The notes: generated by a model from the letters alone, not told the origin. A stretch of 5,015 nucleotides of DNA from Caulobacterales bacterium RIFOXYB1_FULL_67_16 (GCA_001796045.1 MGLN01000014.1:1-5015); one strand, 5' to 3'; shown: positions 1 to 5,015, counted from the stretch's first letter. A program made the numbers and translations.

Positions 1-613
1 CGACGCCCGGGCCGGCGAGGCGGTGGTGATCGCCCCGACCGAGCGCGGCCTGGTCCAGGCGGTCGCCTTCGCCCGCTCGAAAAGCGTCTGGATCTCCGAA
101 CGCCTGGCCGTGCGGCCCAGGAGCCGGCCGCTGCAGCCGGGCCAGGTCATCGCCCTGCGCGGCCGGCCCGTACGGCTGGAGGCGACGCCCGGCGCGGGGG
201 CGGCGCGACTGGTCGAGGACGGAACCGTCATCCGCTCCGGCGGCGAGGGCGAGGCCTACGCCCGCCGCGTCGAGAACCTGCTGAAGCGCGAGGCCCGCAC
301 CACCCTGGTCGAACGCACCGAACACCATCTGCGGACCCTGGGACAGAAACCGGTCCAGGTGTCGATCGCCGACACCCGCTCCCGCTGGGGCTCGTGCAGC
401 CCGCACAACCGCACCATCCGCTATTCCTGGCGGGTCATCATGGCCCCGCCCCCGGTCATCGACTACCTCGCCGCCCACGAGGTCGCCCACCTGGTCCACG
501 CCGACCACAGCCCCGCCTACTGGGCGGTGGTCGAGCGGCTGGTCGGCGACCACAGGCCGTGGCGCAAATGGCTGAAGGACTACGGCGCGGCCCTCCACGC
601 CGTGGGGCGGTAG
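1..613 (+). CDS. YgjP/SprT-like zinc metallopeptidase (DUF45 family), 5'-truncated by window edge
   Basis: Predicted cytoplasmic zinc-dependent metallopeptidase of the YgjP/DUF45 (M48-like, SprT-related) type; the physiological substrate of this family is poorly defined. Numbering from the GTG at 23, the Zn-binding HEVAH is at residues 152-156 with E153 as the expected catalytic base. The following H162 in the DHSPAYW segment is the likely third zinc ligand. The family's RSRWGSC signature is at residues 119-125. The reading frame stays open from position 2 to that GTG, and the residues before it (DARAGEA) look like the conserved beta-strand region of the family. The real start is therefore almost certainly before the window, and GTG 23 is only an internal codon. 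The stop is TAG at 611-613. The gene converges on the penicillin-binding protein gene, with palindromic repeats between them. No signal peptide or membrane segment is visible in the part present. Confidence 0.9.
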   Translation, partial: DARAGEAVVIAPTERGLVQAVAFARSKSVWISERLAVRPRSRPLQPGQVIALRGRPVRLEATPGAGAARLVEDGTVIRSGGEGEAYARRVENLLKREARTTLVERTEHHLRTLGQKPVQVSIADTRSRWGSCSPHNRTIRYSWRVIMAPPPVIDYLAAHEVAHLVHADHSPAYWAVVERLVGDHRPWRKWLKDYGAALHAVGR

Positions 614-625
614 TCGGCGTCCCAG

Positions 626-690
626 ACCCTCTCCCGCTTGCGGGAGAGGTGGCCCGGCGTCCGCGCAGCGGACCAGGGTCGGAGAGGGGA
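626..690. repeat. Composite palindromic intergenic repeat, unit 1
   Basis: A nested, cloverleaf-like palindrome begins 13 bp after the metallopeptidase stop. Arm A is a 10-bp perfect stem, 628-637 with 640-649, with a TT loop (core CTCTCCCGCTTGCGGGAGAG). Arm B is a 6-bp stem, GTCCGC 659-664 with GCGGAC 668-673, with a GCA loop. The 5' strand of arm A (CCCTCTCC, 627-634) can alternatively pair with GGAGAGGG at 681-688 to close the whole unit. From memory, similar 'cttgcgggagagg' elements are very common between genes in Caulobacterales and other Alphaproteobacteria, so this is probably one copy of a dispersed REP/BIME-like family. No U-tract follows any arm, so it is not a canonical intrinsic terminator, although it may stop or stabilise transcripts of the convergent genes. 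Confidence 0.75.
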
Positions 691-692
691 GT

Positions 693-707
693 CTTGCTTA
701 AAGCAAG
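693..707. repeat. Short hairpin between the two palindromic units
   Basis: CTTGCTT at 693-699 and AAGCAAG at 701-707 form a 7-bp inverted repeat around a single A; in RNA this would be about 5 bp with a 5-nt loop. It sits between the two larger palindromic units and is AT-richer than its surroundings. A GANTC site (the CcrM methylation motif of Alphaproteobacteria) overlaps its left edge at 689-693. It may be the junction of the two repeat units or part of one composite element. Confidence 0.5.
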
Positions 708-714
708 AAGACGT

Positions 715-788
715 CCCCCATCGTCAGCCGCCTCGCTCCGCTCGCCGAGCTGACACTTCCCCCGCAAGCGGGGGAAGGTCTGTGGGGG
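715..788. repeat. Composite palindromic intergenic repeat, unit 2
   Basis: The second multi-armed palindrome has an outer stem of CCCCCA 715-720 with TGGGGG 783-788. Inside it are arm A, GTCAGC 723-728 with GCTGAC 749-754, and arm B, a 10-bp perfect stem of CTTCCCCCGC 756-765 with GCGGGGGAAG 768-777 and an AA loop. The whole could fold like a three-way junction. Its strongest arm resembles that of the unit at 626-690 (pyrimidine-rich strand, CCCGC, 2-nt loop) but differs in sequence, so the two are related in design rather than identical. It ends 14 bp before the PBP stop codon. There is no U-tract on either side. A dispersed intergenic repeat is the likeliest reading, possibly also a bidirectional transcript end. 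Confidence 0.7.
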
Positions 789-801
789 CTTCCCCGAAGG
801 A

Positions 802-2898
802 TCAGAAGAACAGCGGGTCGCTGCGTTTCTCGGCCGGTTGGCGGCCTTCCGGCTGTTGGTTCGGCGGATCGCGGGGCGCCGGCTGGGGGGTGGCAGGGCG
901 GACGGCGGGCTGGGCGGGCTGCGTCGGCTGAATCGGTTGGCCCGGCTCTTCGGCATAGGGATCGCCGGCCGCCGGGTCAGCCGGCTGGATCGGCAGGCCG
1001 TCCTCGCCGATGCCCGACATCAGGTCGCCGATCGGATCGGGCGCGACCCAGCCCTCGGGCATGGGCGGGCCGTCGGGGATGCGCGGGGCGTTCAGGCGCG
1101 GCAGGGCCGCCTCCATGAAGCCCTTCCAGATGGCGGCGGGCGAAGAGCCGCCGGTCACGCCGCGCATGGCGGTGTTGTCGTCCTTGCCCACCCAGACCGC
1201 GGCGACGAAGCCGCCGGTGTAGCCGACGAACCAGGCGTCCTTGTAGTCCGAGGTCGTGCCCGACTTGCCGGCCAGGTCGCGCCCGGCGATGGCCGCGCTG
1301 CGCCCGGTGCCCGAGGTCATGACCCCGCGCAGCATCTCGTTCATGTAGAAAAGGGCCGGATTGTTGATCGCCTGACCGTTCTGACCGCCGGCGCGCTGAT
1401 AGATGACCCGGCCCTGGGGGGTGCGGATGCGACTGATGCCATAGGCTTCCACCCGCCGGCCGCCGTTGGCGAAGGCGTCATAGGCGGTGGCCATCTCCAG
1501 CGGAGAGACCTCGACGGCGCCCAGCGCCATGGCCGGCTCCAGACCGATCCGGCTTTCGATGCCCAGGCGCCGCGCGGCGCGAGCCACGCTGTCGCGCCCG
1601 ATCTGGTCGGCGACATAGGCCGCCACCGTATTGGTCGACTGCGCCACGGCCTGGGCCAGGGTCATGTTTCCGCTGAAGGTGTTGGAATAGTTCTTCGGCG
1701 ACCAGTTGCCGATGGTGATGGGCTCGTCGACCACCGGGGTCTGGGGCGTATAGCCGGCCTCGACCGCCGCCAGATAGACGAAGGGCTTGAAGGCCGAACC
1801 CGCCTGGCGACGCGCCTCGACGGCGCGGTTGAACTGGCTGTCGGCATAGGAGCCGCCGCCGATCATGGCCCGCACCCGGCCGTCGCCGTCCAGGGCCACC
1901 AGGGCCGCCTGCTGCACCCCCTTGCCTTCGTCGCGGTCCAGGATGCGCCGCACCGAGCGTTCGGCGGCGGTCTGCAGGGTCAGGTCCAGAGTGGTCTCGA
2001 CCACCAGATCCTCGGTCGGTTCGCCGACCAGGCCGCGGATCGACTGGTCCAGCCAGTCGATGAAATACTGGGCGTGCTGGGTGGCCAGGGTGCGCGACAC
2101 GATGATGGGCTGGGTCACGGCCTCCTCGCGCTGGGCGGCGGTGATGACCCCGGCCTCCTCCATCTCGTTCAGCACGACGGTGGCGCGATTGGCGGCCCGT
2201 TCGCTCTCGGACACGGGCGAATAGCGCGAGGGCGCCTTCAACAGGCCGGCCAGAAGCGCGGCCTCGCCGACCGTCAGATCCTTGGCCGACTTGTCGAAAT
2301 AACGTTGCGACGCCGCCTCGATCCCATAGGCGCCGGCGCCGAAATAGACCCGGTTCAGATACAGGGCCAGGATCTCCTTCTTGGAGAATTTCATTTCCAG
2401 CCAGACCGCCAGCATCAGCTCCTGCACCTTGCGGCGCAGGTTCTGGTCGGGGGTCAGGAACAGGTTCTTGGCCAGCTGCTGGGTCAGGGTGGAGCCGCCC
2501 TGGACCACCCGGCCGGCGCGCATATTGGTGGCCATGGCCCGCATCATGCCGATCGGGTCGAAACCGGGGTGGTGATAGAAGCGCCGGTCCTCGATGGCGA
2601 TGAAGGCGGCCGGCACATAGTCGGGCAGGGCGTCCAGATCCGCAGGCGGCGCCATCTGGGTGCCGCGCGTCGCGATCAGGGCGCCGTTGCGGTCCAGATA
2701 GGTGATCGAGGGCTGGCGATCGACATTGTACAGTGTCGAGGTGTCGGGCAGGCCGCGCGCAAACACCGCGAAGAAGACCACCAGGAAGATCAGCCCCCAG
2801 ACGGCCAGCACCGCGCCCCAGTAGAGCGCCTTCTGCAACGGCGTCCGGGCCGGCTTGTCGCCGCCCTGTTGTCCGCCCCCGAACCCTGGACCCGCCAT
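802..2898 (-). CDS. Bifunctional class A penicillin-binding protein, PBP1A family (peptidoglycan glycosyltransferase/transpeptidase)
   Basis: A 698-residue inner-membrane enzyme that polymerises lipid II and cross-links the glycan strands in the periplasm. A short Gly-rich cytoplasmic tail is followed by one membrane anchor, about residues 25-47. The GT51 domain spans roughly 75-250: EDRRFY 103-108 with catalytic E103, GGSTLTQQLAKN 134-145, and RKVQE 156-160 with the second conserved Glu at 160. The transpeptidase domain spans roughly 328-600: SAFK 368-371 with nucleophile S368, STN 421-423, and KSG 545-547. All catalytic motifs are intact. The GT-to-TP linker is only about 80 residues, so the extra OB-like domain of E. 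coli PBP1a appears to be absent, which explains the shorter length. Residues from about 605 form a Pro/Gln-rich, probably disordered tail ending in LFF. The ATG start has a well-placed GAAGGA. Caulobacterales carry several such paralogues (PbpX/PbpY/PbpZ/PbpC/Pbp1A types); which one this is cannot be decided here. Confidence 0.97.
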   Translation of the reverse strand: MAGPGFGGGQQGGDKPARTPLQKALYWGAVLAVWGLIFLVVFFAVFARGLPDTSTLYNVDRQPSITYLDRNGALIATRGTQMAPPADLDALPDYVPAAFIAIEDRRFYHHPGFDPIGMMRAMATNMRAGRVVQGGSTLTQQLAKNLFLTPDQNLRRKVQELMLAVWLEMKFSKKEILALYLNRVYFGAGAYGIEAASQRYFDKSAKDLTVGEAALLAGLLKAPSRYSPVSESERAANRATVVLNEMEEAGVITAAQREEAVTQPIIVSRTLATQHAQYFIDWLDQSIRGLVGEPTEDLVVETTLDLTLQTAAERSVRRILDRDEGKGVQQAALVALDGDGRVRAMIGGGSYADSQFNRAVEARRQAGSAFKPFVYLAAVEAGYTPQTPVVDEPITIGNWSPKNYSNTFSGNMTLAQAVAQSTNTVAAYVADQIGRDSVARAARRLGIESRIGLEPAMALGAVEVSPLEMATAYDAFANGGRRVEAYGISRIRTPQGRVIYQRAGGQNGQAINNPALFYMNEMLRGVMTSGTGRSAAIAGRDLAGKSGTTSDYKDAWFVGYTGGFVAAVWVGKDDNTAMRGVTGGSSPAAIWKGFMEAALPRLNAPRIPDGPPMPEGWVAPDPIGDLMSGIGEDGLPIQPADPAAGDPYAEEPGQPIQPTQPAQPAVRPATPQPAPRDPPNQQPEGRQPAEKRSDPLFF

Positions 2899-2903
2899 GA
2901 CTT

Positions 2904-2909
2904 TCCTTC
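2904..2909 (-). promoter_or_regulatory. Ribosome binding site of the penicillin-binding protein
   Basis: Read on the minus strand, GAAGGA lies 5 nt before the ATG at 2898-2896. This is a strong Shine-Dalgarno match and supports that start; the Gly-rich cytoplasmic tail followed by the membrane segment also fits. Confidence 0.75.
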
Positions 2910-2935
2910 AGATGCCGCGCTCAGGCGGATTTAGC

Positions 2936-2960
2936 TCATACGGACATGTATCCTGTATGA
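2936..2960. promoter_or_regulatory. Dyad upstream of the PBP gene (possible operator)
   Basis: TCATAC (2936-2941) and GTATGA (2955-2960) are perfect inverted arms. Nested inside are GGA (2942-2944) and TCC (2951-2953), around a self-complementary ACATGT at 2944-2949. The dyad is AT-richer than its surroundings and lies 38-62 bp upstream of the PBP start, where a promoter would be expected. I found no convincing -35/-10 pair for the PBP, so a regulator-binding site is an inference; the dyad could also form an RNA hairpin in the leader. Confidence 0.35.
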
Positions 2961-2978
2961 ACCGCCGCCGAAACGGCC

Positions 2979-3005
2979 CCGCTCACTTCACGCCAGCGTG
3001 AGCGG
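2979..3005 (-). terminator. Hairpin directly after the methyltransferase stop, possible terminator
   Basis: CCGCTCAC (2979-2986) and GTGAGCGG (2998-3005) make a perfect 8-bp inverted repeat starting at the base next to the methyltransferase stop codon (3006-3008). An alternative inner hairpin, CACGC 2989-2993 with GCGTG 2996-3000, competes with it. A further small hairpin, GCCG-AAA-CGGC, is at 2967-2977. No U-run follows on the minus strand, so it is at best a weak or Rho-assisted terminator. Its position suggests that the hydrolase-methyltransferase transcript is at least partly separated from the PBP gene. Confidence 0.45.
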
Positions 3006-3629
3006 CTATTTCGCCGAAAGAAAGGCGCGCCGGGCCAGCCAGACACCGGTCTCGGCCCCGTCGCCCTCCACCGACAGGCCGGCCTCCACCAGCAGGGCGC
3101 GATAGTCGGCGGGGTCCAGACTGCCGTGATACAGGGGTTCGCCGCGCCATTCGCCGAGGGTCTCGCCATGGGCGGGACCGCTGGTGAACATCAGCCGCCC
3201 GCCAGGCCCCACCTGGTTCGCCAGGGCGGGCAGGACGCGCCTCTGAGCCTCGGGCGTCAGGTGAAACAGGCTGTGCCAGGCCAGGACGCCGTCGAACAGG
3301 TCGCCCGGCGGCGGGTCGCGCATGTCGGCGATCTCCCAGACGCCGGCCGGCAGGGTCTCGCGCGCATGGGCGATCAGAGCCGGCGAGGAATCCCGCCCCA
3401 CGACCCTGAACCCCCGCTCCAGCAGGGCCGCGCCCATCGGCCAGCCCGAGCCGCATCCGACGTCCAGAATGGAGGCGCCGGGCGGCAGGGCGGCGACGAA
3501 ACGATCCAGCCACTTCGCCTCGTCCAGCCCGCCCTGGCCCGCGAACAAGGCCGCGCCGCGATCGCGGATCCAGTCCGCCGCCCTGTCCTCGTACAGGCCG
3601 ACGATCCGATCCGCCGCCGGATGGCTCAT
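3006..3629 (-). CDS. Class I SAM-dependent methyltransferase
   Basis: A 207-residue cytoplasmic enzyme predicted to transfer a methyl group from S-adenosylmethionine; the acceptor is unknown. The Rossmann-fold motif I is ILDVGCGSG at residues 54-62. The acidic residue ending strand 2, expected to bind the SAM ribose, is D80 in VVGRDSS. A motif-III-like FDGVLAWHSLFHL is at 112-124, and the post-motif-III GPGGRLMFTSG is at 141-151. It is close to a minimal single-domain methyltransferase of the Methyltransf_11/25 type, with no signal peptide. The start ATG (3629-3627) overlaps the hydrolase TGA (3628-3626) as ATGA. There is no good Shine-Dalgarno in front of it, so translation probably depends on coupling to the hydrolase. 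Small-molecule methylation is the likeliest role, but the sequence does not show the substrate. Confidence 0.92.
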   Translation of the reverse strand: MSHPAADRIVGLYEDRAADWIRDRGAALFAGQGGLDEAKWLDRFVAALPPGASILDVGCGSGWPMGAALLERGFRVVGRDSSPALIAHARETLPAGVWEIADMRDPPPGDLFDGVLAWHSLFHLTPEAQRRVLPALANQVGPGGRLMFTSGPAHGETLGEWRGEPLYHGSLDPADYRALLVEAGLSVEGDGAETGVWLARRAFLSAK

Positions 3630-4594
3630 CGCGCCAGGAAGGCGTCCAGTTCGCCGTAGAAGGCCTGGGGCTGGTCGAACATGATGAAGTGGGCGCTGTC
3701 GTCGATCCGCTTCAGGGTCACGCCCGGCAGACCGGCGTAGGACATCTGATAGATCGCGTCGGTGATTTGGGGCGTCATGCGCGGGTCGTTGAACTTGACG
3801 TACAGCACCTCCGTCGGAACCGCGATCTTCGTCAGTTCGGGGCGAAGGTCCGTGGTCACCAGTTCGCGGAAGGCGGCGGCCGAGACCTTCTGATCGCTGG
3901 TCCGCATGTCTTCCAGCGCCTCTTCGCGGCGGCTTTCGGTATTGATCATGCCGTTGATGGCCGTGGTCGCCTGGGCCACATAGGCCTCACGCGGGCTGTT
4001 GGCCTGGGCGGCGTAGATCTGGTCCGCGACCGGCTTGACGCTGTCGGCCGTGGTTCCGGGCGGTCCGAACATGGCGCCCATGAAGGGGATCATGTCGACC
4101 ACCATCAGGCGGCCGACGCTGTCGGGATGGCGCGCCGCCAGCATCAGACCGATGGTCCCGCCCATCGAATGGCCGACGACGACGGGCTTGGACAGGTTGT
4201 TCTCGCGAATATAGCGGGCGATCTCCTCGGCGACGGGGGCCGCCACCGGGGCCGGCGCGTCTCCCTGGGCGTTGCCCTCCGCCGGGGCCCCGGCGAAGCC
4301 CTGGACATGGACGCGGTGCACCCTCCAGCCGACGCCGTCCTGGGCCGTCAGATGGTCCACCGTCCCCTGCCAGATCTCCGGCGAGGAGCTGAGGCCGGGG
4401 ATCAGAATGATGTCGCGGCCGTCCATGTCCCCGTCCACCCGCACATGGATGCGGTCGGACTGGAAGTCCGCGTGCTGATGCCCGTGCCCGTGCCCAGGCT
4501 GGGGATGGGCCCCGTGCCCGTCCTGGGCCCAGGCCGGAGTTTGAGCGGCGGAGGCGGCGAACAGCAAGGCGGCGAAACCTAAGGCGCGAAACAT
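3626..4594 (-). CDS. Secreted alpha/beta hydrolase with His-rich N-terminal segment
   Basis: A 322-residue alpha/beta-hydrolase-fold enzyme, probably an esterase or related hydrolase acting outside the cytoplasm. Residues 1-23 look like a Sec signal peptide: a short basic start, a hydrophobic core (LGFAALLFAASAA) and likely cleavage after AWA, before QD. The mature N-terminus is a low-complexity stretch with six His between residues 27 and 41. The hydrolase core starts near residue 60 with the strand DIILIPGLSSSPEIW, whose G67-L68 region forms the oxyanion-hole side. The nucleophile elbow is GHSMGG at 141-146 with S143. The expected acid is D270 in KFNDP and the expected base is H302 in SAHFIMFDQP. 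Residues about 170-250 form a lid or cap. The catalytic triad is complete. It is the first gene of a minus-strand pair with the methyltransferase, under a recognisable promoter. The substrate is unknown. Confidence 0.93.
   Translation of the reverse strand: MFRALGFAALLFAASAAQTPAWAQDGHGAHPQPGHGHGHQHADFQSDRIHVRVDGDMDGRDIILIPGLSSSPEIWQGTVDHLTAQDGVGWRVHRVHVQGFAGAPAEGNAQGDAPAPVAAPVAEEIARYIRENNLSKPVVVGHSMGGTIGLMLAARHPDSVGRLMVVDMIPFMGAMFGPPGTTADSVKPVADQIYAAQANSPREAYVAQATTAINGMINTESRREEALEDMRTSDQKVSAAAFRELVTTDLRPELTKIAVPTEVLYVKFNDPRMTPQITDAIYQMSYAGLPGVTLKRIDDSAHFIMFDQPQAFYGELDAFLAR
4472..4516 (-). other. His-rich segment encoded in the hydrolase gene (possible metal-binding)
   Basis: These bases encode residues 27-41 of the hydrolase, which include His 27, 30, 35, 37, 39 and 41 separated mostly by Gly, Pro and Gln. 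The DNA of the core is a short tandem repeat of GGGCAC on the minus strand (plus-strand 4481-4495), so the run may have grown by slippage. His/Gly stretches after a signal peptide are typical of periplasmic metal-binding tails, but binding is not demonstrated here. Confidence 0.5.
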
Positions 4595-4601
4595 GGCGAA
4601 A

Positions 4602-4608
4602 CTCCCCT
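4602..4608 (-). promoter_or_regulatory. Ribosome binding site of the alpha/beta hydrolase
   Basis: Read on the minus strand, AGGGGAG lies 7 nt before the ATG at 4594-4592. It is a strong, well-spaced Shine-Dalgarno and supports that start, which also yields a complete signal peptide. Confidence 0.75.
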
Positions 4609-4619
4609 GTGAGACGATC

Positions 4620-4648
4620 CTTATGCCGCCTCAACTTTGTTTTGTAAA
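4620..4648 (-). promoter_or_regulatory. Sigma70-like promoter for the hydrolase-methyltransferase pair
   Basis: Read on the minus strand, TTTACA (plus 4648-4643; 5 of 6 to TTGACA) is followed after exactly 17 bp by CATAAG (plus 4625-4620; 4 of 6 to TATAAT). Transcription would start near 4613, giving a short leader of about 18 nt that includes the Shine-Dalgarno at 4602-4608. This is the best promoter match I could find in the window. It is a pattern match only. Confidence 0.5.
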
Positions 4649-4651
4649 GTT
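4633..4651. promoter_or_regulatory. Inverted repeat over the hydrolase -35 (candidate operator)
   Basis: AACTTT (4633-4638) and AAAGTT (4646-4651) are perfect 6-bp inverted arms separated by 7 bp, in an AT-rich island within GC-rich DNA. The right arm overlaps the predicted -35 of the hydrolase promoter. A dimeric regulator bound here would block that promoter and could also act on the divergent Rieske gene. The binding protein cannot be named from this window. Confidence 0.45.
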
Positions 4652-4694
4652 CTCTGTGCTCTCCAGGAGGACAGACCCCGCGTCCCTCTGTTAT

Positions 4695-4698
4695 GAGG
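4695..4698 (+). promoter_or_regulatory. Probable ribosome binding site of the Rieske gene
   Basis: GAGG lies 5 nt before the ATG at 4704 and supports that start. A stronger AGGAGG exists at 4665-4670 but is 33 nt upstream of the ATG, too far to serve it directly. Confidence 0.5.
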
Positions 4699-4703
4699 CC
4701 CTC

Positions 4704-5015
4704 ATGAAGCCCGCAGACGCGCCTCCCGTCCAGTCCCCGCAAGCCGAAACCGCGCCGTCGAAGACAGGCGCCCAGCCCTTCGGCAAGGGGTTCGTCGCCG
4801 ACGCCTGGTATTTCGTCGCTCTGTCGCGCGACGTCGTCCCGGCAGGCCTGAAACGCTACGAGATCATGGGCGAACCCGTCCTGATCGGCCGCACCCGCGC
4901 AGGCCAGGTCTACGGGATGCGCGACATCTGTCCCCACCGAGCCGCCCCCCTGTCGGCCGGGAAACTGGTGGAAAAGCCCGGCGAGGGCGAGACGATCGAA
5001 TGCCCCTATCACGGC
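4704..5015 (+). CDS. Rieske [2Fe-2S] oxygenase-type protein, N-terminal part (3' cut by window edge)
   Basis: The first 104 codons of a protein with an N-terminal Rieske [2Fe-2S] domain, as in the oxygenase (alpha) component of aromatic ring-hydroxylating and O-demethylating monooxygenases such as VanA. The cluster ligands are visible: C76-P-H78 in DICPHRAAPLS and C100-P-Y-H103 at the very end of the window. The preceding AWYFVALSRDV and EPVLIGRTRAGQVYGMRD match the usual opening strands of this family. About 25 Pro/Ala-rich residues precede the domain, longer than in VanA-like proteins. The two cluster half-motifs are separated by 21 residues, slightly more than usual, because of a charged insert near 89-98 (VEKPGEGETI). 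The catalytic mononuclear-iron domain, if present, lies beyond the window, so oxygenase activity and substrate cannot be assigned. The gene is divergent from the secreted hydrolase. Confidence 0.88.
   Translation, partial: MKPADAPPVQSPQAETAPSKTGAQPFGKGFVADAWYFVALSRDVVPAGLKRYEIMGEPVLIGRTRAGQVYGMRDICPHRAAPLSAGKLVEKPGEGETIECPYHG

Noticed and set aside
23..25. GTG at 23 as the start of the metallopeptidase
   Set aside because: The frame is open to the window edge, and the residues encoded before it fit the conserved N-terminal region of the family, so the gene begins upstream of the window.
628..777. Canonical Rho-independent terminators in the convergent gap
   Set aside because: The hairpins are strong, but no T-run follows any of them on either strand, so I annotate them as palindromic repeats that may only secondarily end transcripts.
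456..956. Minus- and plus-strand open frames crossing the repeat-filled gap at 614-801
   Set aside because: They run through palindromic repeats and overlap the ends of two well-supported genes, and their translations are Pro/Arg/Ser-rich low-complexity sequence.
838..2934. A 698-codon open frame on the plus strand, antisense to the whole PBP gene
   Set aside because: Its translation is Gly/Arg/His-rich with no recognisable domain, and it mirrors a GC-rich gene with strong third-position bias, which commonly leaves an antisense frame open. The opposite strand encodes a PBP with every catalytic motif intact.
2936..3169. A 77-codon minus-strand open frame overlapping the 3' end of the methyltransferase
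   Set aside because: It lies mostly inside the methyltransferase gene in another frame, and its Trp/Arg/Pro-rich product has no motif or ribosome binding site support.
3689..4582. A 297-codon plus-strand open frame antisense to the alpha/beta hydrolase
   Set aside because: The product is His/Gly/Arg/Asp-rich with no domain, while the opposite strand encodes a signal peptide and a complete catalytic triad.
3987..5012. A 341-codon minus-strand open frame spanning the Rieske gene, the intergenic region and part of the hydrolase
   Set aside because: It overlaps two recognised genes, reads the hydrolase region out of frame, and gives a compositionally biased protein without motifs.

Overview
The window is GC-rich bacterial chromosome with dense gene packing. 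The gene set, the strong G/C preference at third codon positions and the style of the intergenic palindromes suggest an alphaproteobacterium, most likely Caulobacterales (Brevundimonas/Caulobacter-like). That placement is an inference from sequence style, not from a search.

Layout, left to right. (1) Positions 1-613, plus strand: the 3' part of a YgjP/SprT-type (DUF45) zinc metallopeptidase whose start lies before the window. (2) Positions 614-801: a 188-bp gap between convergent genes, filled by two multi-armed palindromic repeat units. (3) Positions 802-2898, minus strand: a complete bifunctional class A penicillin-binding protein (GT51 glycosyltransferase plus transpeptidase, PBP1A family). 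(4) Positions 2899-3005: a short gap holding a hairpin just after the upstream gene's stop and a separate dyad upstream of the PBP. (5) Positions 3006-3629 and 3626-4594, minus strand: a two-gene unit in which a secreted alpha/beta hydrolase with a His-rich N-terminus is followed, through a 4-bp ATGA overlap, by a small class I SAM-dependent methyltransferase. (6) Positions 4595-4703: a divergent intergenic region with a good sigma70-like promoter for the hydrolase, overlapped at its -35 by an inverted repeat. (7) Positions 4704-5015, plus strand: the 5' part of a Rieske [2Fe-2S] oxygenase-type protein, cut off by the window end just after the second half of its cluster motif.

How the genes relate. 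The PBP polymerises and cross-links peptidoglycan at the inner membrane. The hydrolase and methyltransferase are probably co-transcribed and translationally coupled, but their substrates cannot be read from sequence. The hydrolase and Rieske promoters face each other across about 110 bp and could share a regulator. I see no CRISPR array, tRNA, rRNA, insertion sequence or phage gene. Nothing here clearly amounts to a new biological system. The items most worth checking are the composite palindromic repeats, the dyad over the hydrolase -35, and the His-rich secreted hydrolase paired with a methyltransferase.
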